Below, piece after piece: positions 17,608 to 26,084 of a stretch of 64,000 bases of DNA (its first letter is position 1; every line of letters begins with the position of its first letter). The stretch is from JAUVKA01 sp964465145 (lineage in GTDB: Bacteria > Bacteroidota > Bacteroidia > Bacteroidales > UBA12481): the NCBI GenBank assembly GCA_964465145.1, contig CAYXJR010000015.1, positions 1 through 64,000 of the forward strand. The letters run 5' to 3'. A model generated the notes under the pieces. The model did no database searches. It saw only the letters and a program-made list of their open reading frames with translations, and was not told the DNA's origin. A program made the position numbers and the translations under genes.

Positions 17608-19950
17608 ATGAAAAATAAGACGATAATATTTTTTCTAGGTCTGGGATTGCTCCTGGCATCCTGCACCAATAATGAAACAATAACTTTTAGCCTGATCCCG
17701 GCTCCACAGAAGATGGAAGCAGCTATTGGCAGTTTTTCCATAAAACATGATACCCGGGTATTAGTTTTCGGTGATCTGGATGAATACAGGAATGAGATCG
17801 ACCTTTTTATAAAAAGCCTTGGCACAGATCTGGAAGCCGGATTTACAGAAAATCCCGACAGAAGGGACAACACTATCTTAATCGCCCAAATTCCGGAATG
17901 GACAGACCAGGAAGGTAGATATAAACTTGAAGTTGGGAGGTTCGGGGTTGAAATCATTACCGGCGGCCCAGCCGGGGCTTTTTATGCCTTCCAGACTGTC
18001 AGGCAGTTAATGGAAACAGAGGATGGAGGGAAAAAGATACCTGCAGTTAAAATAGAAGATTATCCTGAATTTCAATGGAGGGGACTGATGCTCGACTGCT
18101 CACGTACCTTTCTTCCAGTTGATTATCTCAAGAAACAGATCGACTTGCTGTCTTTCTACAAGATGAATGTGCTGCATTTACATCTTACGGATGACCAGGG
18201 ATGGAGGCTTGAGATAAAAAAATATCCGGAGCTGACTTCTGTATGCGCCCAATATGCTCCAAAATACACCAACCAGAAAGGTGGATTTTATACCCAGGAA
18301 GAAATGAAGGAACTAGTTGCTTATGCTGCTGTAAGACATGTCACCCTGGTTCCTGAGATTGAAATGCCCGGGCATTCCTCAGAGATCTTCGCTGCATACC
18401 CTGAATTATCCTGTACAGGTGAAAAATCTGAGATCTTTCCATTCTTTTCAGGCCCCGGGGTCAAGAGTGATATACTTTGTGCAGGAAAAGAGGAAGTATT
18501 TGAATTTCTTGAAAATGTAATTGATGAGGTAATTGAGATATTCCCTTCGGAATTCATTCATGTAGGAGGTGACGAAGCACCAAAAACCCGGTGGAAGGAA
18601 TGTGCCGACTGCCAGAAACGTTTACAGGAAGAAGGCCTGGCTGATGAACATGAGTTACAGAGCTATTTCATTTCCCGCATGACAGAATATATCCATTCCA
18701 AAGGGCGGAAAGTTATTGGCTGGGACGAAATTCTGGAGGGAGGCCTGGCTGAGGGCGCAGCAGTGATGTCATGGAGGGGTATCAAGGGTGGAATCGAAGC
18801 AGCCCATCAGGGGCATCAGGTTGTGATGTCGCCAACATCACACTGCTATATTGATTACAGTCACAGCACCACCTCTGTTGAAAAAATCTACTCCTTTAAC
18901 CCTGTTCCTGAAGAGCTGGAAAAAGAACAGTCGCATTTCATTCTTGGAGGCCAGGCAAATATGTGGACCCATATCGACCGTGATGAAGTTTCCATGGACC
19001 GCCAGATATGGCCCAGGACCATCGCTCTGGCCGAAGCTTTGTGGACAGGTCACGATAAAAACGACTGGGAGGACTTCCAGGCGCGATTGAATTATCACTA
19101 CCCCGTATTGGATTCCATGAATACTTCATATTTCAGGGATGACCTGGTTTATGTATCAGCAGATGACGAGGATCCTCTCAATAAAATTCGCCTCGAACGT
19201 TATTCTTTTGATTTCCAGGGATATCGGGGATTTGATTTCAATTACCAGGGGATAGCCTGTAAGATAGTGATGCCGGAGGTGCCTGCCGAAGGGAGGCCAT
19301 GGATCTGGCGTGCACGCTTCTGGGGCCATGAGCCTCAGCTCGACCTGGCCCTGCTCGCACAAGGATATCATGTTATGTACTGTGATGTAGCCAACCTCTA
19401 CGGCAACGGGGAGGCTGTCCGCCGGTGGAACAGCTTTTTCTCCTATATACAGAAACTGGGATTTGCACCAAAGGCTGTGCTTGAAGGTATGAGCCGGGGT
19501 GGACTGATCATTTACAACTGGGCGGCTGAAAACCCTGATAAAGTTTCCTGCATATATGCCGACGCACCCGTGCTCAATGGCACCAGCTGGCCGGGAGGAA
19601 AGGGAGCGGAGAACAGGGAGCGGGGAGCGGGGAAAGGTAGTGCGGTAGATTGGGAGCGTTTTCTTAATGCTTACGAAATAGTAGGTGAAGATCTAAAAGA
19701 AGCCAGGAGGGTATCGCCGATAAGTAAAGCCAAAATAATTGCCGAGGCAGGTATACCACTCATACATGTTATCGGTGAAGCCGATGATGTGGTTCCTCCC
19801 TCGGAGAATACTGATCCTTTTGCTGAAGAAATTAAAAAGTATGGAGGCAACATCAAGGTAATCCGTAAACCTGGGATTGGTCATCATCCGCATAGCCTGG
19901 AGGATCCGGGGCCAATAGTAGGGTTTATTTTGGAGACCGTAAAATTGTAG
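17608..19950 (+). CDS. GH20 beta-N-acetylhexosaminidase fused to an alpha/beta hydrolase
   Basis: The 780-residue lipoprotein (lipobox LASC) has a GH20 N-terminal domain (about 30-145), then the GH20 catalytic barrel (about 150-500). The catalytic Asp322-Glu323 pair is in HVGGDEAPKTRW, and conserved EIEMPGH and MSWRG segments are present. GH20 enzymes remove terminal GlcNAc or GalNAc by substrate-assisted catalysis. From about residue 510 a second enzyme begins: an alpha/beta hydrolase with nucleophile elbow GMSRGG (Ser629), an acid candidate in IGEADDVVPP and His in GIGHHPH (about 760). The hydrolase could be a deacetylase/esterase acting on the same glycan (inference). A heptamer tandem repeat lies within the hydrolase coding region (19603-19637). 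Confidence 0.85.
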   Translation: MKNKTIIFFLGLGLLLASCTNNETITFSLIPAPQKMEAAIGSFSIKHDTRVLVFGDLDEYRNEIDLFIKSLGTDLEAGFTENPDRRDNTILIAQIPEWTDQEGRYKLEVGRFGVEIITGGPAGAFYAFQTVRQLMETEDGGKKIPAVKIEDYPEFQWRGLMLDCSRTFLPVDYLKKQIDLLSFYKMNVLHLHLTDDQGWRLEIKKYPELTSVCAQYAPKYTNQKGGFYTQEEMKELVAYAAVRHVTLVPEIEMPGHSSEIFAAYPELSCTGEKSEIFPFFSGPGVKSDILCAGKEEVFEFLENVIDEVIEIFPSEFIHVGGDEAPKTRWKECADCQKRLQEEGLADEHELQSYFISRMTEYIHSKGRKVIGWDEILEGGLAEGAAVMSWRGIKGGIEAAHQGHQVVMSPTSHCYIDYSHSTTSVEKIYSFNPVPEELEKEQSHFILGGQANMWTHIDRDEVSMDRQIWPRTIALAEALWTGHDKNDWEDFQARLNYHYPVLDSMNTSYFRDDLVYVSADDEDPLNKIRLERYSFDFQGYRGFDFNYQGIACKIVMPEVPAEGRPWIWRARFWGHEPQLDLALLAQGYHVMYCDVANLYGNGEAVRRWNSFFSYIQKLGFAPKAVLEGMSRGGLIIYNWAAENPDKVSCIYADAPVLNGTSWPGGKGAENRERGAGKGSAVDWERFLNAYEIVGEDLKEARRVSPISKAKIIAEAGIPLIHVIGEADDVVPPSENTDPFAEEIKKYGGNIKVIRKPGIGHHPHSLEDPGPIVGFILETVKL
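19603..19637. repeat. 7-bp tandem repeat inside the GH20-hydrolase coding region
   Basis: Heptamers ggagcgg, agaacag, ggagcgg, ggagcgg, ggaaagg are read in frame as GAENRERGAGKG (about residues 665-676), between the alpha/beta hydrolase elbow and its acid residue. Because 35 bases is not a multiple of three, the surrounding frame tolerates it only with neighbouring changes. The composition matches intergenic arrays elsewhere in the window. Confidence 0.65.
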
Positions 19951-19974
19951 AGACAGATTGCAATCTGTCTCTAC
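19947..19974. terminator. perfect 28-bp palindrome at the end of the GH20 fusion gene
   Basis: The arm gtagagacagattg is followed directly by its exact reverse complement. It overlaps the stop codon (19948-19950). As RNA it would form a strong hairpin, so it can act as a transcription terminator or 3' end stabiliser; no clear T-tract follows at once. A relative lies at 21512-21547 on the far side of the next gene. Confidence 0.6.
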
Positions 19975-20020
19975 ATGTCCTATTTTTTCTTATCTTAACT
20001 GATCTTAAAACTATAACATT

Positions 20021-21496
20021 ATGCCAGAAAAAAGATGCCCCGCCCATTGTAATGGGCACAGTCATGTTAATCGTCGTGATTTCCTCAAAACAACTGCTAT
20101 AACAGCCGCTGGGACTGCCCTTCTTGGAGGCTGCGCCTGGTCTGGTCAGACTAAAATAGTTTTTAATCCAATTAAGGCATCCGGACCAGCATCAAAATAT
20201 GTTCCTAATATCAAGGCCGCTTTTGTTCGCCGGAAAGAGGAGTACGGTATGTGGTGGCCTGGTGCCGTATATGACGGGGAGGCGGCCAGGGAAAAGTATA
20301 CAGAATTGCTAATCCAAACAGCAGAGGAAAAAGGTGTAACCCTCGACCTGCGCAGCGAACCGATTTTCAAAAATGAAGAAGCTGACAACTGGATTGCTTC
20401 AGCACAAAATGAAAATGTTGACGGGCTTATGCTTCTGTTGCTCGACCGTCAGCAGCATACCTGGCCAACTGCCGGCAAGGCTGTCGGCTCCGGCATTCCA
20501 ACTGTAATTTTCTCCCCCCTGGGGACATCCTTCACTACCAATACAGAAGGATTGGCTGAGAAACCGGGAAGCATCATTTACTCTACCAACGACTTCAGCC
20601 AGGCACAGTATGGGATGCAGATGCTTAAAGCCGCAGCGAAAATGAGGCACACCCGATGCCTGGTTATTGCCGGGCAGGACGAACGTGATGTCCGGCTTGC
20701 TGATACAGGGATCACCCTGAGATATATCCCCGCTGAAAGATTCCTCGAAACGTACCGAAGCATGCCGGTCGACGAAGAACTCGAAAAAATGGCTGATGAT
20801 TATATACGTATGGCCCGCAAACAGGTTGATGCCACACGCGAAGATGTTATCAATGGGATTAAGAGCTACAAAGTGGCAGGAAAACTTCTTGAAAAATATG
20901 AATGTGACGCCATCTCAATGGACTGCCTGGGGGCCTTGGCCGATAAGCCTATCAGCCTTCCCTGTATCGCCTGGTCGCGAATGAACGACGACGGCATTCC
21001 GGCAGCCTGCGAAGCCGATACAGGAGCCATAGCTTCACATATTATCACCCAGTATTTGTTTGACCGTCCGGGATTCCAGCAGGATCCTGTAGCCGATACC
21101 TCAGACGACACTATTATCGGAGCACATTGTTCAAGCCCGACAAGGCTAAATGGATTTGGAACCGATCCCGAGCCCTTCGACCTTATCCACCACCACGGTA
21201 ACCGTGATGCTGTTCCCCGTACTATCTGGAAAGTGGGACAGAGGATAAGCTGCCTTGACTTTCTGCCGGGCAATTCAGAAACAAAATCCCGCCTTTTAAT
21301 CTCGGCGGGCACGGTAGTTGATAATATGAGTGTCCCTCCAAGCGGAGGATGCGTTGTATCTGTTAAAGCTAAGATGGATGGAGGCCAGAATGTCCTTACC
21401 TTCCCTGGTTTCCACCAGTTGTTCTTTTACGGGGATTATAAAAACGAACTGGTGGATTTTAGTCAGCTCTGCGGATTTGAAGGACAAGTAGTCTGA
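20021..21496 (+). CDS. exported L-fucose/L-arabinose isomerase-fold protein (Tat lipoprotein)
   Basis: A 491-residue protein that begins with a twin-arginine signal (RRDFLKTT, then a hydrophobic run) ending in a lipobox-like LGGC, so it is predicted to be exported folded and possibly lipid-anchored. The body follows the sugar isomerase pattern of the FucI/AraA superfamily: N-terminal Rossmann-like domains, then ACEADTGAIASHIITQYL and a GAHCSSP segment that correspond to the metal-binding Glu and His regions of that family. Export of such an enzyme is odd because known FucI/AraA act on free sugars in the cytoplasm. It lies 70 bases after the GH20 fusion in the same direction, suggesting extracellular sugar processing. 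Exact activity is unknown. Confidence 0.7.
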   Translation: MPEKRCPAHCNGHSHVNRRDFLKTTAITAAGTALLGGCAWSGQTKIVFNPIKASGPASKYVPNIKAAFVRRKEEYGMWWPGAVYDGEAAREKYTELLIQTAEEKGVTLDLRSEPIFKNEEADNWIASAQNENVDGLMLLLLDRQQHTWPTAGKAVGSGIPTVIFSPLGTSFTTNTEGLAEKPGSIIYSTNDFSQAQYGMQMLKAAAKMRHTRCLVIAGQDERDVRLADTGITLRYIPAERFLETYRSMPVDEELEKMADDYIRMARKQVDATREDVINGIKSYKVAGKLLEKYECDAISMDCLGALADKPISLPCIAWSRMNDDGIPAACEADTGAIASHIITQYLFDRPGFQQDPVADTSDDTIIGAHCSSPTRLNGFGTDPEPFDLIHHHGNRDAVPRTIWKVGQRISCLDFLPGNSETKSRLLISAGTVVDNMSVPPSGGCVVSVKAKMDGGQNVLTFPGFHQLFFYGDYKNELVDFSQLCGFEGQVV

Positions 21497-21511
21497 GTTT
21501 AATTTCATATA

Positions 21512-21547
21512 AGATTGCGAGACAGATCGCGATCTGTCTCGCAATCT
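21512..21547. repeat. perfect 36-bp palindrome with extra half-copies
   Basis: The arm agattgcgagacagatcg is followed by its exact reverse complement, then by two further partial copies of ctgtctcgcaat/ctgtctctac up to 21566. It sits between the convergent isomerase-fold gene and qmoC, just past the qmoC stop, and is related to the palindrome at 19947. A bidirectional terminator or a REP-like element would both fit. Confidence 0.65.
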
Positions 21548-21568
21548 GTCTCGCAATCTGTCTCTACG

Positions 21569-22651
21569 TTACGTTTTCAACATCGCAAGCGTCCTGAAGA
21601 TCACGTGGGCAAATTTTGTGTAGGGGAGGTATAATACCACCAGCCAAACAAGCACCAGGTGAACAAAGTAAAGGTAATAAGCCAAGGGAGACCAATCCAT
21701 AAAACGGGCAAGTTCCACGATCCCCCCAGATATAGCCAGAAGGAAAAGATTCACAAGGAAGAACCAATCAGTATATTGCCCTGCTTTAGATCCTGAAGGA
21801 TTCTTAAACCTGTTGACAGCCAGAAGTATTATTCCAGCCGCCAGGCTTAATCCGGCAAGATTGCCGGCAATCTTAACAGGATGAAAAAACGGCATTGGGT
21901 ACTCAAAGAAAATAGTTGCAAGGATGGCAAAAAGTGTCACAACCAGTAGCATGACAAATCCCCCAAACACCATATAATGACCAATATAACGGTATCTGTT
22001 GGTGGTGCAGCTCTTAAAATCTTTCTGAAGAATAATTTGCCATAAACGCTTAATCAGTTTCTGGGTTTTTCCCCTTTTCCCGCATCCCGCATCCCGCATC
22101 CCTGTATAGAATTTTCTTATGCTTCCTGATATTGCAGCAACAAGCAGGATTACCAGTACCGAAAAAGAACCGTTAAGCCATCCATGCGGGAAGAAATGGG
22201 AATAATCAACAGGGCCTACCGGAATCTTAAGCGTTCCTGCAAGAGAAATAATTCCAGCAATTATCAATGCCGGTAATAGAATGAGCAAGGGTAGATATTT
22301 TGGCGACTGCAGCCATCTCCCGAGAAAACGCGGTCGGGCGAAGTACCGGTATGAATAATTCCTGACAGAGGCCATAACATCGGCCGGCCGGACATCCCGC
22401 GGACAGGTGGTGGAACAATCGCCGCAATTATGGCAGAGCCATACATCTTCATCCCCCATCAACCGATCTCTCAAGCCCCAGCTGGCCCAGATCATTTCCT
22501 TCCGGGGAAAAGGATCCTCCTCCGGGGAAAGATCACAAACTGCAGTACAACTGCCGCATTGCATACAGATGGAAAGATCAGATCCACTGTCCTTTTTCAA
22601 GAACTCAATGAATTCAATGTCGGGATTTATTCGTATAGTTTCAGCACCCAT
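21569..22651 (-). CDS. qmoC: quinone-interacting membrane-bound oxidoreductase subunit C
   Basis: The 360-residue protein has an N-terminal HdrC-like ferredoxin domain with two [4Fe-4S] sets (Cys29, 32, 35, 39 and Cys73, 76, 79, 83). A membrane domain of about six helices follows, of the cytochrome b/NarI type, with His residues suited to heme b. This arrangement is that of QmoC, which exchanges electrons between the membrane quinone pool and the QmoAB/APS reductase module. It is slightly shorter than typical QmoC. The gene starts 2 bases after the qmoB stop, so it is translationally linked. Residues 183-192 (MRDAGCGK region), in a cytoplasmic or periplasmic loop between helices, are encoded by a heptamer tandem repeat. 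Confidence 0.88.
   Translation of the reverse strand: MGAETIRINPDIEFIEFLKKDSGSDLSICMQCGSCTAVCDLSPEEDPFPRKEMIWASWGLRDRLMGDEDVWLCHNCGDCSTTCPRDVRPADVMASVRNYSYRYFARPRFLGRWLQSPKYLPLLILLPALIIAGIISLAGTLKIPVGPVDYSHFFPHGWLNGSFSVLVILLVAAISGSIRKFYTGMRDAGCGKRGKTQKLIKRLWQIILQKDFKSCTTNRYRYIGHYMVFGGFVMLLVVTLFAILATIFFEYPMPFFHPVKIAGNLAGLSLAAGIILLAVNRFKNPSGSKAGQYTDWFFLVNLFLLAISGGIVELARFMDWSPLAYYLYFVHLVLVWLVVLYLPYTKFAHVIFRTLAMLKT
22079..22106. repeat. 7-bp tandem repeat inside qmoC
   Basis: Three exact copies of cgcatcc (ggatgcg on the coding strand) plus partial flanks encode the loop residues GMRDAGCGK between two membrane helices of QmoC. The unit resembles the intergenic heptamer arrays. It is the clearest case of a repeat inside a conserved redox gene. 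Confidence 0.7.
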
Positions 22652-22653
22652 TT

Positions 22654-24798
22654 TTACATGTCCTTAAATGGATTTGGGCCTATAGATTCAATCTCTTCCA
22701 TGTAATTATTAATCAGATCAGGAATCTTATCGATCTCATCGATCTCAATAAATTCTGTTCTGATCCTTTCAGGTTCCAGCATCATTGTCTGCAGCGTTTC
22801 CTGTAAGTTCTCCCCCCGGGTTTCGGTAAGCTCGCTACCATGAATATAATGGCACTGGTAATCATCACCGGGCTTGCAGCCAATCTGCATAATCCCGTCA
22901 AATCCTCTCGACAGGGCATCTGATATCCACACATTATTTACAGAACCGATGCATCTTACAGGTATTATTCTTACGAAGGGACTGTATTTCAGGCCCCTCA
23001 TCCCGGCCATATCGAAAGCGGGGTAAGCATCATTTTCACAAACAAAGGCCAGTACTCTCGGTTTTCCCTCGAATTCATCCGGCACATGTATGGCCTTGAT
23101 CATGGCGGAAACCATCTGGATAGAATAATCCTTAAAGCTGATGATCCTTTCCGGGCATGAGCCCATGCAAATGCCGCAACGCCTGCAGCGGGATGGATTA
23201 GGCAGGGGGGTTCCCTTTTCTGTTTCATCGTATGCCCCAAATGGACATTCCTCGGTGCAACGCTTGCAATCAGTACATCTCTGCATATAAAGCTCAGGAT
23301 AGCTCTGGTCGCCAGAACGGGGATGAACAGCCTCACCCCTTTTTGTCGCTTCGATACACTGTATAGCTTTCAACATGGCTCCGCCTGCATCCTCCATGCT
23401 TTCGCTCACCGAAAGGGGAGCTCTCACCGCCCCGGCAGCATAAATACCAGTTCTCCTGGTTTCGTATGGAAAACAAATGAAATGGGAGTCGGGGAAATCA
23501 TATCTAAGAGTAGGAAGCCCGGGTCCCTGTCTATATGTAAGTTTCAGATCCCCGGAATCCCGCGGTGTCATGCCAACGGCCAGAACAACAAGGTCGGCAA
23601 CAATATCCATATCGCTATAGATCAGGCTATCCCTGACATTCACCATTAAGTGGTCACCTTCTGCTTTGATCCCAGTCACCTCACCTTTGGTCAGGAAAAT
23701 CCGACTATCTTTTTGAACTTCCAGATAATAGTTCTCACTCATACCCGGCATCCGGATATCTTTATAAATAATGAAAACATTAGCATCAGGATTAGCTTCC
23801 CTAATGTACTGAGCCTGTTTTAATGATGTGCCGCAACACACTGAAGAACAATAAGGCAGATGGTCTTTGTCACGTGAACCGGCACATTGAACAAAAAGAA
23901 CATTCTTAACTGGCTTCCCATCGGAAGGCCTGAGGAAAGGTCCCAGTCCGGCCATTTTCTCCAGCTCCACCGAGGTGATCACATCAGGCTGATCAGTATA
24001 TCCAAAGGGTTCCAGGCCACTGGGATCAAAGGGCTCCCATCCTGTTGCCAGCACAATAGAGCCTACAAAATGACTCTCCTCCTCCCCCATATGATTCAAT
24101 ACAACCCTGAAGGCACCTGGCTGTCCTGATATCTTCAGGATCTCTGTGCCTGTATACAAAGAAATATTTTTCTGCTTGCTTAATGTTACCAGAGCGGGTC
24201 CCAGTATAGGATTTTGCGGTTTGCTCCAGGGAGGTGAGGAAGGAATTTGTTTATGTAGATGTCGAAGCCAACCTCCAGCCAGCTCTTCCTTTTCAACCAA
24301 TATTACTTTATAGCCGGCTTTAGCTCCTTCGATAGCTGCAGTGATACCTGTTATCCCGCCCCCCAGGACCAGGATCTCATGGCTGATCTCATCTGGAATA
24401 AATGGAATCGGGATAGTGCTATTGGCCAGTTTGGCCAGGCCCATCCGCATCATGTCCTCCGCCAGCATCTGGGTATCTTCACTGTCGGACTCATGGCTGC
24501 CAACTACCTGTTCACGCAGGTTTACCCTCTCGACCAGGATATCAGAGTTGAAGCTGAATTCCTCTGTTTTAACCCGTGGAGAACAGGCAGCTATTAAAAC
24601 TTTCGACAATTCACCGTCGATAATGCTTTTCTCAATTATTTCGAGTCCCTCGGGAAGGCACAAATTCTTATGTTCAATACAATTTCCGAACTTTACTGAC
24701 CCTTCAGCAATTTTCGCCAGTCCAGATGTATCAATGCAATCTTTTATCCCACATGATGTGCAGATAAAAACACTGGTATTCTTCATCTCCTCACTCAT
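22654..24798 (-). CDS. qmoB: quinone-interacting membrane-bound oxidoreductase subunit B
   Basis: The 714-residue flavo-iron-sulfur protein is of the HdrA family with the layout of QmoB. An N-terminal region with Cys pairs (CTSCGIKDC) precedes the FAD domain (GGGITGITAAIEGAK near residue 149; a second dinucleotide segment with CAGSRDKDHLPYCSSVCCG). Two [4Fe-4S] ferredoxin motifs (CTDCKRCTEECP and CRRCGICMGSCP) and a C-terminal MvhD-like domain with CENDA, CIGS and GCKPGDDYQC follow. QmoB is thought to take part in electron transfer, possibly bifurcating or confurcating, between quinones and APS reductase. It overlaps qmoA by 4 bases. Length and domain order fit QmoB better than a methanogen HdrA. 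Confidence 0.88.
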   Translation of the reverse strand: MSEEMKNTSVFICTSCGIKDCIDTSGLAKIAEGSVKFGNCIEHKNLCLPEGLEIIEKSIIDGELSKVLIAACSPRVKTEEFSFNSDILVERVNLREQVVGSHESDSEDTQMLAEDMMRMGLAKLANSTIPIPFIPDEISHEILVLGGGITGITAAIEGAKAGYKVILVEKEELAGGWLRHLHKQIPSSPPWSKPQNPILGPALVTLSKQKNISLYTGTEILKISGQPGAFRVVLNHMGEEESHFVGSIVLATGWEPFDPSGLEPFGYTDQPDVITSVELEKMAGLGPFLRPSDGKPVKNVLFVQCAGSRDKDHLPYCSSVCCGTSLKQAQYIREANPDANVFIIYKDIRMPGMSENYYLEVQKDSRIFLTKGEVTGIKAEGDHLMVNVRDSLIYSDMDIVADLVVLAVGMTPRDSGDLKLTYRQGPGLPTLRYDFPDSHFICFPYETRRTGIYAAGAVRAPLSVSESMEDAGGAMLKAIQCIEATKRGEAVHPRSGDQSYPELYMQRCTDCKRCTEECPFGAYDETEKGTPLPNPSRCRRCGICMGSCPERIISFKDYSIQMVSAMIKAIHVPDEFEGKPRVLAFVCENDAYPAFDMAGMRGLKYSPFVRIIPVRCIGSVNNVWISDALSRGFDGIMQIGCKPGDDYQCHYIHGSELTETRGENLQETLQTMMLEPERIRTEFIEIDEIDKIPDLINNYMEEIESIGPNPFKDM

Positions 24799-26084
24799 CT
24801 TTCGGATGTTTTTAGTGAGACAATAGCTTTAAGTGCTGCGCCGGTTGAGTGTTTCAGGCTCGCTGAAATATCAAGGGGTTTTTGGGCGCATCCTGCAAGG
24901 TGCATTCCTTTGGGCAATATTGTTTCCATCATATAATCACCGCTTGATGCCTTACCGGGTCCGATAGAGAAATTGGAAGGACGTATGCCGGTGGCCAATA
25001 CTACCAGATCAGCTTCATAGGTCATTTTTCTTGAAGATTGTATATCCTCCGCAATCAATTTCAGTTTTCCATCTGGATTTTCCTGAACAACAGCTACCTT
25101 TCCTTTGATCAAACTGATGTTCTTATTTTCTTCGATCCGGTTCAGGAAGGATTCATTTCGTCCTGTTACCCTTAAATCAATATAATGTATACTGATGTCA
25201 GCCCCCTCAATGGTTTCAGCAAGGTTCAGGGCCTGCTTCAGGCTGGCAGAACAGCAAACTCCAGAGCAATAAGGAAGGTGATTATGATCCCTGGATCCGG
25301 CACATTGTACAAAAGCTATTTTATGAGGAACCCTCCCGTCGGAAGGACACACAACCTTCCCGGAAGTGGGGCCATTAGGTGCTGCCAGACGCTCCATCAT
25401 AAGGCTGGTAATAACATCAGGATGTTTGCCAAATAAGAGAACATCAAGATTATTGGCATCGTAGGCTTCCCAGCCTGTAGCGAAAACGATAGACCCGACT
25501 TCTAAAACAGACTGCTCCCCTCCGGCTTTAAGGTCAATTGCCTTATAATCACAGGCTTCCACACATTTATTACATTCTTCACCGAGACATACTTCGCCAT
25601 CAATAGCATAACGTGCAGGAAAAGCCAGGTCGTGTGGCAGGTATATGGCCTTGGTTGTATCCATATCCTGATTAAAAGAATTCTTTCTTTCAGCAGGGCA
25701 AACATCAATACAAGCACCACATAAAGTACAATTGTTATTTACAAACCTGGGTTTTGATTCCAGTGTGACCTTGAAATCACCCTCTTCCCCCTCAAGAGAT
25801 TTCAGTTCAGTTCCTGTTAATACCTGAATCCTTTGATTCGTTTTTATCCTGCGGAAGTTGATTTCCATACCACAATAGGGAGGACAAAGTTTGGGGAAAT
25901 ACTGGTTCATTGCAATAGCATGGCCGCCAAGGTATTCCTCTTTTTCAACCAGCACCACCTCATAACCAACTTCTGCTGCTTCAATAGCTGAGGTCATACC
26001 ACTGATACCCCCGCCAACAACAAGTATCTTTTTGTTCCCTGAGAATATCGCCGGATTATGTTGGCCCTTTTCGTTCATTATCAC
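24795..26084 (-). CDS. qmoA: quinone-interacting membrane-bound oxidoreductase subunit A
   Basis: The 429-residue HdrA-like flavoprotein has FAD motif GGGISGMTSAIEAAE near residue 20, the QmoA-typical CPPYCGMEINFRRI, a CTLCGACIDVCP ferredoxin-type cluster, a CLGEECNKCVEAC segment, and CAGSRDHNHLPYCSGVCC. Together with QmoB and QmoC it forms the membrane complex that connects AprBA to the quinone pool. The reading frame opens with GTG at 26084, overlapping the aprA stop; an ATG two codons later (26078), just after the TGA, is an equally good start. Overlap with both neighbours shows one transcript and translational coupling. Confidence 0.88.
   Translation of the reverse strand: MIMNEKGQHNPAIFSGNKKILVVGGGISGMTSAIEAAEVGYEVVLVEKEEYLGGHAIAMNQYFPKLCPPYCGMEINFRRIKTNQRIQVLTGTELKSLEGEEGDFKVTLESKPRFVNNNCTLCGACIDVCPAERKNSFNQDMDTTKAIYLPHDLAFPARYAIDGEVCLGEECNKCVEACDYKAIDLKAGGEQSVLEVGSIVFATGWEAYDANNLDVLLFGKHPDVITSLMMERLAAPNGPTSGKVVCPSDGRVPHKIAFVQCAGSRDHNHLPYCSGVCCSASLKQALNLAETIEGADISIHYIDLRVTGRNESFLNRIEENKNISLIKGKVAVVQENPDGKLKLIAEDIQSSRKMTYEADLVVLATGIRPSNFSIGPGKASSGDYMMETILPKGMHLAGCAQKPLDISASLKHSTGAALKAIVSLKTSER

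Noticed and set aside
22654..26084. qmoA/qmoB as heterodisulfide reductase HdrA of a methanogen-type or flox system
   Set aside because: Linkage to aprBA, the CPPYCGMEINF motif and the HdrC-cytochrome b fusion downstream match Qmo; no HdrB gene is nearby.
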